Shown here piece by piece: positions 16,667 through 26,661 of a DNA stretch of 64,000 nt. The notes beneath the pieces were generated by a model that saw only the letters and a program-made list of their open reading frames with translations, did not search any database and was not told the origin of the DNA. The stretch comes from Enterococcus saigonensis (GTDB lineage Bacteria; Bacillota; Bacilli; Lactobacillales; Enterococcaceae). Where the stretch lies: contig NZ_AP022822.1 of the NCBI RefSeq assembly GCF_011397115.1, positions 851,001 through 915,000 of the forward strand, read 5' to 3'. Within the stretch, counting starts at the first letter, position 1. Each line of letters opens with the position of its first letter. A program made the position numbers and the translations under genes.

Positions 16667-18704
16667 ATTAACGTGGCGTAGCTTTATTAAACAAGCTAGG
16701 AACTATGGCGTGTACTTAATTAGTATTACAATGGCCGTTATGATTTATTATTCATTTAATGCCATGACCCATGATCAACCTTTGACCAAAAGAGCCAGTC
16801 AAGATATAAAAATTGAAAACATTTTAAATGTAGGCAGTTTTTTTGTCATTATTATGTTGGTCTTTTTTGTTTTAAGTGCCAATCGTTTTTTTATTGCTAG
16901 ACGCCAACAAGAAGTAGCACTTTATCAACTTTTTGGTCTAAAAAGGCGCCGCATTATTTTTCAATCTTTAGCAGAAATTTTCACTTTGAATTTAGTAGCT
17001 TTTTTGTTAGGAATCGGATCTGGTGTCATCTTTTCAAAACTTTTTTCTATGATACTGGTAAAAGCGATGGCACTCGATGTCAATAGCACCCTCTTTTTTT
17101 CATGGCAATCTGTTCAAGTGACCGCGGCTGTTTTTATCTTTGTTTTTATTCTAAGTGCTTTTCAAAATATTATCGTTTTATCTAAAAAAAGAGTAGATGG
17201 GCTTTTTGCTACTAAACAACAATCGGATTTACAAAAGTTAAAGACAAAACCGTATGAATTAAAATTGGGTTTTTTCAGTGTGATGCTAATTATAGCAGCC
17301 TATACAGCGGCTTTTTTTATTCGTCCCTTAATTTTTCGTTTTGTAATGATGACGCAAAGTTTCACGATTTTATTTTGGCTACCAGGAGGAATTTTATTAA
17401 CATGTATTATTGCCACCTATCTTTTTTATCGTTATGGTATAAAAACTATTTTTTATTTATTAGATAAAAAGAAATCTCACTATCATGGTTTAAATTATTA
17501 CGAGCGTAGTCGTACAATTGTTTCTATCTTAAAAAATTGGCGTTCTATGGCGTTATTGACTATTTTAACAGCATTGGCACTTGCTTTAATCGGTGGAGCT
17601 ATTTCACTTGTTAGCATCCAAAGTAAAGTAAGTGAAAACGAAACACCAGTAGATTTTCAAGTTCACAGTAATGAATTGCCGAAGTTAACAAAGATCATTG
17701 CAGAAAATGATGGGGAAATTAAAAATGTCCAAAGCCTTCGCTACAAAGTAACGGCAACACAGTTTGCTTTAAAACTTTTTAGCAGCGAAGAAGTGGAACA
17801 ACTTAACTTGATGAATGTGTTGCGTTATAGCGATTATCAAAAATTTCAAAAAGCACATCCAACACTACCAATCATTGACAACTTGTCAAAAAATAAAGGT
17901 GTTTTATTTGATTATGATTACGTGGTGTTTAACGGGGTTAGCGAGTTAAGTCGAAAGTTTACCTTGCCAAATGGGCTTGATTTTACGGTACAACATTTTT
18001 ATTCTGATTTGTTAGGAGACTCGTTGTTACGGTATGACACGGGAGTTTTGGTAGTACCGGATGAACAATTTGAATTGATACAAGGGGTAGAATTTACCAT
18101 TGCAATGGTTGATGTGAAGGCAAAAGATGAGGAGAGACTTGCTACTATTGTTGAAAAAGAATTAAAGTCAGATTGGGGAAATGATATTTATTATGACTTT
18201 ACTTATAAAAATAAAAGTTTAAAAGGAACCATTTCAACAAAAGAATTAGAAAATAAAACAGTTCATGATTTTACTGGAAACTATTCTCGCTTAAATCATA
18301 CTAGTCGCTATCCCATTGTTAGACGAGCTACACGAGAAGCAGGAATATTTATGTATGTTGCCATCTTTTTGGGGATGATTGCTTCCATTACAACAGCTGC
18401 AATTTTAATGCTGCGACAACTTTCAGAAGTAGAAGAAGGCAGAAGAGATTATCTATTATTACAGAAACTAGGCGTTAGTCGGAAACAAATGAAACGCAAT
18501 CTCTACTATCGAAATGCTTGGATTTTTGCATCCCCGGTTGTGCTAATTACCGGACATGCTGGCTTTGCTATTTACACTTGGTCGCAATTTGTTACAAATG
18601 GCAGTTATTGGTTAGCTTATCTGTTTTGTGGCATTGTAGCCGTCATTTACTTTTTTGCTTATATTTTGACTGTTAAGTTTTTTCTGCATAGCTGGGAAAA
18701 TTAA
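16656..18704 (+). CDS. BceB-type ABC transporter permease (FtsX domain)
   Basis: The 682-residue membrane partner of the preceding ATPase. It has one N-terminal helix (about 17-35), groups of helices at roughly 50-80, 105-180, 205-280 and 300-330, a large extracytoplasmic domain (about 330-540) and three C-terminal helices. The Bce-type ten-helix layout with a roughly 200-residue loop is the sensing and binding module for bacitracin or lantibiotics. ATG 16656 follows GGTGGGGGA and lies inside the ATPase gene. Substrate is inferred from family and synteny only. Confidence 0.92.
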   Translation: MLYKLTWRSFIKQARNYGVYLISITMAVMIYYSFNAMTHDQPLTKRASQDIKIENILNVGSFFVIIMLVFFVLSANRFFIARRQQEVALYQLFGLKRRRIIFQSLAEIFTLNLVAFLLGIGSGVIFSKLFSMILVKAMALDVNSTLFFSWQSVQVTAAVFIFVFILSAFQNIIVLSKKRVDGLFATKQQSDLQKLKTKPYELKLGFFSVMLIIAAYTAAFFIRPLIFRFVMMTQSFTILFWLPGGILLTCIIATYLFYRYGIKTIFYLLDKKKSHYHGLNYYERSRTIVSILKNWRSMALLTILTALALALIGGAISLVSIQSKVSENETPVDFQVHSNELPKLTKIIAENDGEIKNVQSLRYKVTATQFALKLFSSEEVEQLNLMNVLRYSDYQKFQKAHPTLPIIDNLSKNKGVLFDYDYVVFNGVSELSRKFTLPNGLDFTVQHFYSDLLGDSLLRYDTGVLVVPDEQFELIQGVEFTIAMVDVKAKDEERLATIVEKELKSDWGNDIYYDFTYKNKSLKGTISTKELENKTVHDFTGNYSRLNHTSRYPIVRRATREAGIFMYVAIFLGMIASITTAAILMLRQLSEVEEGRRDYLLLQKLGVSRKQMKRNLYYRNAWIFASPVVLITGHAGFAIYTWSQFVTNGSYWLAYLFCGIVAVIYFFAYILTVKFFLHSWEN

Positions 18705-18713
18705 TATAAATTA

Positions 18714-18793
18714 GAAAAGACAATGTTTTAGAAAAAAACTGAAATTTCGCCGTATTATTTTGATTTCAGTAATTTTAAAACATTGTCTTTTTC
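18714..18793 (+). terminator. Terminator after the ABC transporter operon
   Basis: GAAAAGACAATGTTTTA (from 18714) pairs with the arm ending at 18793 (TAAAACATTGTCTTTTTC). An inner repeat CTGAAAT/ATTTCAG-like sequence forms the top of the stem. Confidence 0.8.
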
Positions 18794-19020
18794 ATTTGGA
18801 AATCTTTATGCCTTTGTAACACATTAAAAAATGCAGATTTACTTAATTTAAAAGGTTAAAAATAGACGTCTAAATGATGTTAGACTGCTTGTAAACTAAG
18901 TAATTTGATTGAAAGCCCTTAAGTGACGAAAGTGTTAGATTTTCTTATCCTATGTAAGCCAAAGAAATGTTAGAAAGTCTTGATTCAATTTATACTGCAA
19001 AGGAAAAGGAGAGAGTGATA
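18794..19020 (+). other. dlt operon leader and promoter region
   Basis: A 227-bp AT-rich stretch before dltX. It must contain the dlt promoter, but no convincing hexamer pair is visible. A GACGTC half-palindrome (18865-18873 region) and TTAGA repeats were noticed without a known regulator match. Confidence 0.45.
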
Positions 19021-19170
19021 ATGAAAAATTGGTTACATAAAGAAAATACCCACTATTGGTTAACTTTTATTGGAAAAACGCTCTTTTACTTCTGTGTCGT
19101 GCTAATTTTAGTCTATTTGTATCATTACAAAAATATTCAAGGCGGCACATTTATTTACAACGAATTTTAA
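19021..19170 (+). CDS. dltX: DltX miniprotein, teichoic acid D-alanylation
   Basis: A 49-residue single-pass protein at the head of the dlt operon. It has one membrane helix (about 12-33) and the conserved C-terminal motif of the DltX family, here YHYKNIQGGTFIYNEF, which was shown in other Firmicutes to be needed for D-alanyl transfer to teichoic acid. ATG 19021 follows AAAAGGAGAG. The frame is open 54 bp upstream, but that stretch holds the RBS. It lies 13 bp before dltA. Confidence 0.93.
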   Translation: MKNWLHKENTHYWLTFIGKTLFYFCVVLILVYLYHYKNIQGGTFIYNEF

Positions 19171-19183
19171 GAGGTGAGAGCAG

Positions 19184-20695
19184 ATGACTGTAACAAATAT
19201 TATTGAACAAATTGATTCTTGGGGGGCAACTGAACCTAATCGCATTGCCTATATTGATGAAAAAGAATATACCTATGGTCAGTTAAAAAAATGGTCTGAT
19301 CAGCTTGCTGCCTTTTTGAGCGAAAAACTGATGGATCGTGGCCCTATCGTTGTCTACGGCGACTTAGAATTCGAAATGTTGGTTGCATTTTTAGGTGCTA
19401 GTAAAGCAGGACATGCGTATATTCCTATTGAAGCGAATACTCCAAATGATCGTGTAGAATTAATTTTAGCTGTTGCACAACCTACGTTAATCATTAGTGT
19501 TGAAGAATGGCCCGATATTCCGATTACTTGTGACGTTTTGTCCCCAGTTGCATTAAAAGAAATTTTCTACCAAAATCAGATCTTACCAAAATTTGAAAGT
19601 GTTCAAAAAGATGAAAATTACTACTTAATTTTTACCTCAGGTACAACCGGTGTTCCAAAAGGAGTACAAATTAGTCATGAAAATTTATTATCTTTTGTAA
19701 ACTGGACGTTGACAGATTTTATTTTGCCAAAACAAAGTCGCTTTTTATCACAAGCGCCTTATTCTTTTGATTTATCTGTTTTCGATGTCTATCCTGCTTT
19801 GTGTTCAGGCGGTTCTTTGGTTCCTTTGAAAAAAGAAATTATTAACGATTTTAAAGCACTTTTTGCGACACTACCCCAATTGGCACTAGATGTATGGGTA
19901 TCAACCCCTTCGTTTATGGATATTTGCCTAATGGAAAAAGAATTTAATGGGGAAAATATCCCTAGCTTAACGACTTTCATTTTTTGTGGAGAAGAATTAA
20001 CAAAAAAAACAGCCAGAAGTTTATTGGAACGTTTTCCAGCAGCGCATATTTACAATACCTACGGCCCAACTGAAGCAACTGTCGCGATTTCAAGTGTTGA
20101 AATTACTTCTACTTTATTGGAACAAGTTGATCGTTTGCCAATCGGATATGTAAAAGAGGATACAAAAGTAACCATCATGGACGACCTACAAGTATTAGCA
20201 GCTGGCAAAGTTGGCGAAATTGTAATTTCTGGTCCGAGTGTTTCCAAAGGCTATTTGAATAATCCTGAAAAGACGGCACAGGCTTTCCTTTTATTAGATG
20301 GTAACTGGGCTTATCGAACTGGAGATGCAGGTAGCCTGCCTGATGATGGTCTATTACGGTATGAAGGACGAATTGATTTTCAGGTGAAACTACATGGCTA
20401 TCGTATTGAATTGGAAGATGTTGATCACCATTTAAATCAAGTTTCCTTAGTAAAACAAGCAACTGTGGTACCAAAGTATCAAGATCATAAAGTTCAACAA
20501 TTAGTGGCATTTGTAGTTCCCAATGAAAATGAATTTGCTAAAGAGTTTCAATTAACAAAAGCAATTAAAGCTGAATTAGCTGAAGGTGTGATGGATTACA
20601 TGATTCCCCAACGGTTTGTCTATGTTGAACAATTACCTCGTACCGCCAACGGTAAAATTGATCGTAAGGGTCTGATAAATGAGGTGAACGGCTAA
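19184..20695 (+). CDS. dltA: D-alanine--D-alanyl carrier protein ligase
   Basis: Adenylates D-alanine and loads it on DltC. The 503-residue acyl-adenylate enzyme has the P-loop FTSGTTGVPKG, the NTYGPTEAT motif, YRTGD and the C-terminal catalytic Lys in RTANGKIDRK. RBS GAGGTGAGAG precedes ATG 19184. The stop overlaps dltB by one base (TAATG). The operon runs dltX-A-B-C-D. D-alanylation lowers surface negative charge and protects against cationic peptides, in line with the transporter upstream. Confidence 0.97.
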   Translation: MTVTNIIEQIDSWGATEPNRIAYIDEKEYTYGQLKKWSDQLAAFLSEKLMDRGPIVVYGDLEFEMLVAFLGASKAGHAYIPIEANTPNDRVELILAVAQPTLIISVEEWPDIPITCDVLSPVALKEIFYQNQILPKFESVQKDENYYLIFTSGTTGVPKGVQISHENLLSFVNWTLTDFILPKQSRFLSQAPYSFDLSVFDVYPALCSGGSLVPLKKEIINDFKALFATLPQLALDVWVSTPSFMDICLMEKEFNGENIPSLTTFIFCGEELTKKTARSLLERFPAAHIYNTYGPTEATVAISSVEITSTLLEQVDRLPIGYVKEDTKVTIMDDLQVLAAGKVGEIVISGPSVSKGYLNNPEKTAQAFLLLDGNWAYRTGDAGSLPDDGLLRYEGRIDFQVKLHGYRIELEDVDHHLNQVSLVKQATVVPKYQDHKVQQLVAFVVPNENEFAKEFQLTKAIKAELAEGVMDYMIPQRFVYVEQLPRTANGKIDRKGLINEVNG

Positions 20696-21891
20696 TGGTC
20701 TTTCCACATAGTATTCCTTATGCAGATCCGAAGTACTTTTTATTATTGTTTATTGCGTTTGTGCCACTGATTTTAAGTATGTTAATTGCAGGAAAACGAC
20801 CTTCCTTTTACCAAAGTTTAGTAACGGTGTTTTTCTTATATATTAGTTTTGGTGGTGCCAGTTGGCATCAAGGAGTTGCTCTGATTGGCTATGTTATTTG
20901 GCAAACAGTATTGGTCCACCTGTATTTTTTATATCGGCAGCAAAAAAATAGCAGTAGTGTCTTTTATACCGCTGTATTCTTGGCAATTTTGCCTTTAGCG
21001 ATCACCAAAATTGTGCCATTTTTTAACGGTGGTCACAGTTCAATTTTAGGTTTTTTAGGGATTTCATATTTGACTTTTAAATCAGTACAAATGATTATGG
21101 AAACACGCGATGGGATGATTAAATCATATAAAGTTTGGCATTACATCCAGTTTCTATTATTTTTTCCGACCATCTCTTCAGGACCAATTGATCGCTTCCG
21201 CCGTTTTGATAAGGACTTAGATAATCCACCGACACCAGAAAAATATGTAGATCTTTTGGGCACGGGGATTCACCGTATTTTTATCGGTTTTTTATACAAG
21301 TTTATTATTGGCTATTATTTTGGTTCAGTTTTACTGCCGCCAATTGAACGAGCGACAATCCTCAATGGTGGAATTTCCTGGCCGTTAGTTGCTTATATGT
21401 ATGTTTACAGTATGTATTTATTCTTTGACTTTGCCGGCTATAGTTTGTTTGCTGTTGGAACCAGTAATATTTTAGGTTATGAAACACCAATGAACTTTAA
21501 TAAACCATTTTTAGCTTGGAATATCAAAGAATTTTGGAATCGCTGGCACATGACGTTGTCTTTTTGGTTTCGCGACTATATTTATATGCGTCTGATGTTT
21601 ACTTTGTTGAAAAAGAAAGTATTCAAAAGTCGCATCGTTGCTTCAAATGTTGGTTATTTTGCCCTTTTCTTAATAATGGGAGTCTGGCACGGACTAGCTT
21701 GGTATTATATTGTCTATGGTTTATACCACGCAGCGCTGATTTGTTTAACCGACGCCTGGTTACGTTATAAGAAAAAACATAAGAATTTGCCGTCAAATAA
21801 GTTTACCCATGGATTGGCAATCTTTTTAAACTTTCAGGCAGTATGTTTTAGCTTTATGATTTTTTCAGGAATTTTAGATAAATTAATTTAA
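20695..21891 (+). CDS. dltB: DltB, MBOAT-family D-alanyl transferase
   Basis: A 398-residue polytopic membrane O-acyltransferase that moves D-Ala across the membrane from DltC. MBOAT hallmarks are NIKEFWNRWHMTLSFWFRDY and the catalytic His in GVWHGLAWYY. Many hydrophobic helices are spread along the length. The start shares a base with the dltA stop. The length is typical. Confidence 0.96.
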   Translation: MVFPHSIPYADPKYFLLLFIAFVPLILSMLIAGKRPSFYQSLVTVFFLYISFGGASWHQGVALIGYVIWQTVLVHLYFLYRQQKNSSSVFYTAVFLAILPLAITKIVPFFNGGHSSILGFLGISYLTFKSVQMIMETRDGMIKSYKVWHYIQFLLFFPTISSGPIDRFRRFDKDLDNPPTPEKYVDLLGTGIHRIFIGFLYKFIIGYYFGSVLLPPIERATILNGGISWPLVAYMYVYSMYLFFDFAGYSLFAVGTSNILGYETPMNFNKPFLAWNIKEFWNRWHMTLSFWFRDYIYMRLMFTLLKKKVFKSRIVASNVGYFALFLIMGVWHGLAWYYIVYGLYHAALICLTDAWLRYKKKHKNLPSNKFTHGLAIFLNFQAVCFSFMIFSGILDKLI

Positions 21892-21907
21892 AAGAGGAGA
21901 ATGAAAA

Positions 21908-22144
21908 ATGAAAGATACAGTATTGAACATTTTAGAAGAAATTACCGGAACAGATGAAGTAAAAGAAAATTTGGATGTTAATTTATTTGATGAAGGACTA
22001 ATGGACTCCATGGCTACTGTGCAATTATTAGTAGAATTAGAAGGACAATTAGATGTTCAAGTTCCTGTTTCAGAATTTGACCGTGAAGAATGGGACACAC
22101 CAAATAAAATCATTGCTAAAGTTTTGGAACTAAAAGGGAATTAA
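21908..22144 (+). CDS. dltC: D-alanyl carrier protein
   Basis: A 78-residue acyl-carrier-type protein. Ser34 in LMDSMATVQLL is the 4'-phosphopantetheine attachment site. RBS AGAGGAGA precedes ATG 21908. The stop overlaps the dltD start (TAATG). Confidence 0.97.
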   Translation: MKDTVLNILEEITGTDEVKENLDVNLFDEGLMDSMATVQLLVELEGQLDVQVPVSEFDREEWDTPNKIIAKVLELKGN

Positions 22145-23406
22145 TGATGAAAAAAAAGCTTCTTGCTATTTTTGGGCCGGTAATAGCAGCTGCGGTCCTG
22201 CTAGCGCTATTTTTCTTTTCACCTTTTAAGATTAATGATGAAGATAAAGGCTTATGGGCCCAAGCTAGTAGTTCGATGTCCGGTAATATTTTGCGTGGAA
22301 ATTCAATTAAAAATGAAGCCGTAAAATCTGGTGAGTATGTGCCCTTTTTTGGTTCTTCAGAGCTAAGTCGAATTAGTCCATTTCATCCATCTGTGTTAGC
22401 TAAAAAATACAAACGAAATTACACGCCTTTTTTACTAGGTGCTCCAGGAACACAATCTTTAACACAGTATATGATGATGCAATCATTTGGTAGTGACCTA
22501 AAAGGTAAAAAAGTAGTTTTTATTATCTCACCCCAATGGTTCGTCAAAGGAGGAATAAAGCGGGCGTATTTCGACGCGTATTTCTCTGAATTGCAAACCT
22601 ATACTTGGGCCACTAAGTTAGACAATGTTTCTGAAACTGATAAATATTTAGCGAAACGATTGCTGGCCTATGAAAAAGTCAATCATGATGAAACATTGAA
22701 GTTGATGTTAAAGGAAATTGCTAAAGGTAAATTACCAACAAAAAGACAAGTTGATGTGGCACGATTCCATATTAATATGTTGAATCGGGAAGATGAACTT
22801 TTTAGTGAAATTGGTTTGTTGTCGAAAAATAACCAAATTGAACAACAAGAAAAAAAATTACCAGCTGTTTACAATGATCAAAAATTAGATGAACAAGCTA
22901 AAAAAATTGGTCAAAAAGCAACTGCAAATAATTCTTTTGGTATTGAAAATGGTTTTTATACCCATCGGATTAAACCACGTTTGACTAAATTCAATGCTTC
23001 GCAAGCTAAGTGGGATTATCGTTATTCAAAAGAATTTTCGGATTTTCAATTAGTTTTAAATCAATTGGCAAAAGAAAATACACAAGCTCTCTTCATTATT
23101 CCGCCAATTAATGGAAAATGGAGCGAATATACAGGCTTATCGCAACATATGTTACAAGAGTTTAGCAAAAAAATTACGTATCAATTACGTTCTCAAGGAT
23201 TTAACCAGATTGCTGATTTTACTAATAAAGATCATGAGCCTTATTTTATGACGGATACTATCCACTTAGGATGGCGTGGTTGGTTGGCAGCAGATCAATA
23301 TATCCAACCGTTTTTGGAAAAAAGAACGCCACAGCCAACTTATCACATAGCTGATTATTTCTACACGCAAGACTGGCAAAATCAAAATCCAGCGACAATT
23401 AAATAA
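22144..23406 (+). CDS. dltD: DltD, teichoic acid D-alanyl transfer protein
   Basis: A 420-residue protein with an N-terminal membrane anchor (about 4-25) and an extracytoplasmic SGNH-like domain. The catalytic Ser motif is FFGSSELSR, and DTIHLGWRGW carries the Asp/His pair. It completes D-Ala transfer to lipoteichoic acid. ATG 22144 or 22147 are both possible. Last gene of the operon, followed by a terminator. Confidence 0.96.
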   Translation: MMKKKLLAIFGPVIAAAVLLALFFFSPFKINDEDKGLWAQASSSMSGNILRGNSIKNEAVKSGEYVPFFGSSELSRISPFHPSVLAKKYKRNYTPFLLGAPGTQSLTQYMMMQSFGSDLKGKKVVFIISPQWFVKGGIKRAYFDAYFSELQTYTWATKLDNVSETDKYLAKRLLAYEKVNHDETLKLMLKEIAKGKLPTKRQVDVARFHINMLNREDELFSEIGLLSKNNQIEQQEKKLPAVYNDQKLDEQAKKIGQKATANNSFGIENGFYTHRIKPRLTKFNASQAKWDYRYSKEFSDFQLVLNQLAKENTQALFIIPPINGKWSEYTGLSQHMLQEFSKKITYQLRSQGFNQIADFTNKDHEPYFMTDTIHLGWRGWLAADQYIQPFLEKRTPQPTYHIADYFYTQDWQNQNPATIK

Positions 23407-23411
23407 TTTAA

Positions 23412-23446
23412 AACAGTAGTTTGGCTTTGGCTGGGCTACTGTTTTT
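23412..23446 (+). terminator. dlt operon terminator
   Basis: AACAGTAG (23412-23419) pairs with CTACTGTT (23436-23443), followed by a T-run. Confidence 0.85.
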
Positions 23447-23505
23447 TATAAACTGCCATGTTATAATCAAAATCGTAATAAATAATGCAAGGAGTTGCAG
23501 TCTAG

Positions 23506-24588
23506 ATGGATAAAAATGAAGAGCAGTTACTAATTGAATTAACCAAAGCGAGAGGCGTGCCTGGGAATGAAGATGAAGTAAGAGAAGTTTTTAAAAAATA
23601 TGCTGCCCCATTTGCCGAAGACATTTCTTTTGATGGCCTAGGAAGTGTTATCGCTAAGCACGTAGGCGAAGGCGGTGGGCCGAAAATTTTTATTTCGGGT
23701 CATATGGATGAAGTAGGCTTTATGGTGACAAAAATTACCGAACAGGGTTTTATTGAATTTCAAACATTAGGTGGTTGGTGGAGTCAGGTTATGTTGGCTC
23801 AGCAAGTGGAAATTAAAACCCAAGCAGGTAAACTAATTCGTGGTGTGATTGGTTGTAAACCACCACATGTTTTAACACCAGAAGCGCGCAAACAACCTTA
23901 TGAAATTAAAGATATGTTTATTGATATTGGTGCAACAAGTCTCGCTGAGGCAAAAGAGTGGGGAATTCGTCCAGGAGATATGATTACTCCTTATATTGAA
24001 TATGAACGTTTAAATGGTGGGAAGTTTCTACTTGCAAAAGCTTGGGATAACCGTGTCGGTACGGCTGTTTCATTAAGAGTTTTAGAAAATTTGTCAAAAG
24101 AGGGCCATCCCAATTGTCTATTTGCAGGCAGTGATGTTATGGAAGAAGTTGGTTTAAGAGGCGCACGAACAAGCACCCACTTGGTGAATCCAGATATTGC
24201 TATTGCATTAGATACAGGGACTGCTGGCGATACACCAGGAATGACACCAAAAGAAGCTGATTCTAAATTAGGTGCAGGTCCTCAAGTCTTGATTTTTGAT
24301 GCGTCGATGGTACCGCATAAGAAATTATTGAATTTCGTTGTAAATGTTGCCGAAGAATTAGCTATTCCTTTCCAATATACTGTGATTACCGGTGGGGGAA
24401 CAGATGCAGGACAAATGCATTTAACTCGTGATGGAGTGCCTTCACTCGCAATTACAGTACCAGTTCGTTACTTACATTCTCATACGTCCATTATTCACGA
24501 AGACGATTACTTAAATACCGTGAAGTTAGTTACAGAAGTCGTTCGTCGTTTAGATGATGAAGCAGTGAAAAAAATTCGAACCTATTAA
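23506..24588 (+). CDS. pepA: Glutamyl aminopeptidase, M42 family
   Basis: A cytosolic di-metal aminopeptidase of 360 residues that releases N-terminal Glu/Asp. Metal-site motifs are SGHMDEVG, AWDNRVG, MEEVGLRG (catalytic Glu), ALDTG and the C-terminal LHSH. RBS AAGGAG precedes ATG 23506. It is monocistronic, with terminators on both sides. Confidence 0.94.
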   Translation: MDKNEEQLLIELTKARGVPGNEDEVREVFKKYAAPFAEDISFDGLGSVIAKHVGEGGGPKIFISGHMDEVGFMVTKITEQGFIEFQTLGGWWSQVMLAQQVEIKTQAGKLIRGVIGCKPPHVLTPEARKQPYEIKDMFIDIGATSLAEAKEWGIRPGDMITPYIEYERLNGGKFLLAKAWDNRVGTAVSLRVLENLSKEGHPNCLFAGSDVMEEVGLRGARTSTHLVNPDIAIALDTGTAGDTPGMTPKEADSKLGAGPQVLIFDASMVPHKKLLNFVVNVAEELAIPFQYTVITGGGTDAGQMHLTRDGVPSLAITVPVRYLHSHTSIIHEDDYLNTVKLVTEVVRRLDDEAVKKIRTY

Positions 24589-24627
24589 TTTATATGGCAT
24601 ATTATTCAATTGTTAGATGAAATGTTT

Positions 24628-24664
24628 AAAAAGGCTTATCAGCGATGCTGGTCAAGCCTTTTTT
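24628..24664 (+). terminator. Terminator after pepA
   Basis: AAAAAGGCTT (24628-24637) pairs with AAGCCTTTTTT (24654-24664). Confidence 0.88.
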
Positions 24665-24784
24665 GGTAATCGTATTATTAATTTGCTAGAACTAATTTAT
24701 GCTAAGATGTTGCCTGTTAAATAACTATTATTTTATGAAAAGAAAAGGTTGTGCTAGCATAAAGAAAAGGAAGGTGTGAAGAAT

Positions 24785-25522
24785 ATGAAATTAACCGTAT
24801 TAGGTTGCCTTGGAGCTTATCCGTATAAAGGGCAAGGGACAACTGGTTACTTGCTGCAAACTGATGATTTTAATTTGTTATTGGATTGTGGCAGTACAAC
24901 TTTAGTTGAGTTGGAGAAGAAAATAGATCCACTTGATTTAGATGCTGTTATCCTCTCTCATTATCATCATGATCATATTGCGGATTTAGGGGTTTTGCAA
25001 TATTATTTCCAACTATTTCCAGCTGAAAATAAGAAAATTTTACCAATTTATGGACATGATTTAGATGAATTTCATTTTAATGATTTAACGATGGCAAATG
25101 TTTCTGAAGGTCGTCCTTATTACGAAACAAAACAGTTGGAATTGGGACCGTTTTCTGTTACATTTATGAAGACGATTCATCCTGTAACGTGTTATGCAAT
25201 GCGCTTTTTAGAAAATGACACAGGTAAGATATTTGTATTTACTGGTGACTCTGGTTATTTAGAAGATTTCAATGAATTCGCTAAAGATGCCGACTTATTT
25301 TTAGCGGATACATACTTATTTAATGGCCACGAACATCATAAAGCACATTTTACAGCGCAAGAATCAGGAACCTTTGCTAAAAATGCACATGTTAAAAAAT
25401 TAGTTTTGACTCACTTACCTCAATTTGGTGATTTGCAATTACTAAAAGAACAAGCACAGGTTGCAGCTGGGAAGAACATCTCGGTTGAATTAGCAGCAGT
25501 AGGTAAAGAATTATTGATTTAA
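24785..25522 (+). CDS. Metallo-beta-lactamase-fold hydrolase, YhfI/RNase Z-like
   Basis: A 245-residue MBL-fold protein with the HxHxDH metal motif (LSHYHHDHIADL), a conserved FTGDSGY Asp and a late THLPQFGD His. It resembles Bacillus YhfI, whose substrate is not established. ATG 24785 is chosen since AAGGAAGG lies upstream; GTG 24776 is the open-frame limit. The next gene lplA follows after 52 bp without a terminator, so the two may be cotranscribed. Confidence 0.88.
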   Translation: MKLTVLGCLGAYPYKGQGTTGYLLQTDDFNLLLDCGSTTLVELEKKIDPLDLDAVILSHYHHDHIADLGVLQYYFQLFPAENKKILPIYGHDLDEFHFNDLTMANVSEGRPYYETKQLELGPFSVTFMKTIHPVTCYAMRFLENDTGKIFVFTGDSGYLEDFNEFAKDADLFLADTYLFNGHEHHKAHFTAQESGTFAKNAHVKKLVLTHLPQFGDLQLLKEQAQVAAGKNISVELAAVGKELLI

Positions 25523-25574
25523 GGATGGAATAGTTTTAAAGAAAACGTGTTGTTAATGAATAGGAGGATGTACT

Positions 25575-26579
25575 GTGATTTTTGTACCAAATGAAAACAA
25601 TGACCCAAGAGTAAACTTAGCAATTGAACATTTTTTGGTTCAGGAGTATCCCTTAACGGAACCCATCTTGTTGTTTTATATTAATGAACCATCGATTATT
25701 ATCGGGCGCAATCAAAATACCATCGAAGAAATCAATCAAGAATATGTAGATGAACATGGTATTCACGTTGTGCGACGTTTAAGTGGTGGTGGGGCTGTTT
25801 ATCATGATTTAGGGAACTTAAATTTCAGTTTTATCATGCCTGATGATGGCGACTCCTTTAGAGATTTTGAAAAATTAACTAAGCCGATTGTGGCTGCTTT
25901 ACAAGAACTGGGAGTCAAAGGGGCTCAGTTAAAAGGGCGTAATGACTTGGTGATTGAAGATCAAAAATTCTCGGGGAATGCAATGTATGCCACTAATGGC
26001 AGAATGTTTGCGCACGGCACGATTATGTTTGATAGCGACATTAATGAAGTGGTCAATGCTTTAAAGGTGCGTAAAGATAAGATTGAATCAAAAGGAATTA
26101 AATCTATTCGTTCGCGCGTAACCAATGTGAAGCCGTTCTTACCTGCAAATAAACAAAATATGACAACGAAAGATTTCCGGCAAGAAATTTTATTGAAAAT
26201 CTTTGGTGTAAATGACATAAAAGATGTAAAAACTTACGAATTAACAGCTGATGACTGGGAAAAAATTAATCAAATTTCAAAAGACTATTACCGTAATTGG
26301 GATTGGAACTATGGTCGTTCTCCAGAATTTGATTTAGAGCGTCGAAAACGCTTTGCAATTGGCTCCATTGAAGTCCGACTAAATGTACAAAAGGGTGTTA
26401 TTACAGAAGCTAAAATTTATGGTGATTTCTTTGGTTTGGGTGATATTAAGGACGTTGAAGCAGCGCTTGTAGGCGTGAAGTATGAAAAAGAAGCACTAAA
26501 AACAGCTGTGACACAAATTGATGTAAAAAAATACTTTGGTAACATTACCCAAGAAGAATTTTTAGAACTACTTTATTAA
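25575..26579 (+). CDS. lplA: Lipoate-protein ligase
   Basis: Attaches lipoate (via lipoyl-AMP) to E2 subunits of 2-oxoacid dehydrogenases or GcvH. The 334-residue protein has the RRLSGGGAVYHDLGNLNFSF lipoate-binding segment, KGRNDL, the catalytic Lys in KFSGNAM, and a C-terminal accessory domain. GTG 25575 follows TAGGAGGA. Convergent with proS across a shared terminator. Confidence 0.95.
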   Translation: MIFVPNENNDPRVNLAIEHFLVQEYPLTEPILLFYINEPSIIIGRNQNTIEEINQEYVDEHGIHVVRRLSGGGAVYHDLGNLNFSFIMPDDGDSFRDFEKLTKPIVAALQELGVKGAQLKGRNDLVIEDQKFSGNAMYATNGRMFAHGTIMFDSDINEVVNALKVRKDKIESKGIKSIRSRVTNVKPFLPANKQNMTTKDFRQEILLKIFGVNDIKDVKTYELTADDWEKINQISKDYYRNWDWNYGRSPEFDLERRKRFAIGSIEVRLNVQKGVITEAKIYGDFFGLGDIKDVEAALVGVKYEKEALKTAVTQIDVKKYFGNITQEEFLELLY

Positions 26580-26589
26580 TAAAAACATT

Positions 26590-26637
26590 AAAGGTTCTAG
26601 GAAAAAGTCGTGGCGACTCTTCCTAGAACCTTTATTT
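26590..26637. terminator. Bidirectional terminator between lplA and proS
   Basis: A 14-bp perfect stem: AAAGGTTCTAGGAA (26590-26603) with TTCCTAGAACCTTT (26620-26633). Confidence 0.88.
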
Positions 26638-26661
26638 ATAGCGTTATTTAAAACTATTTAG

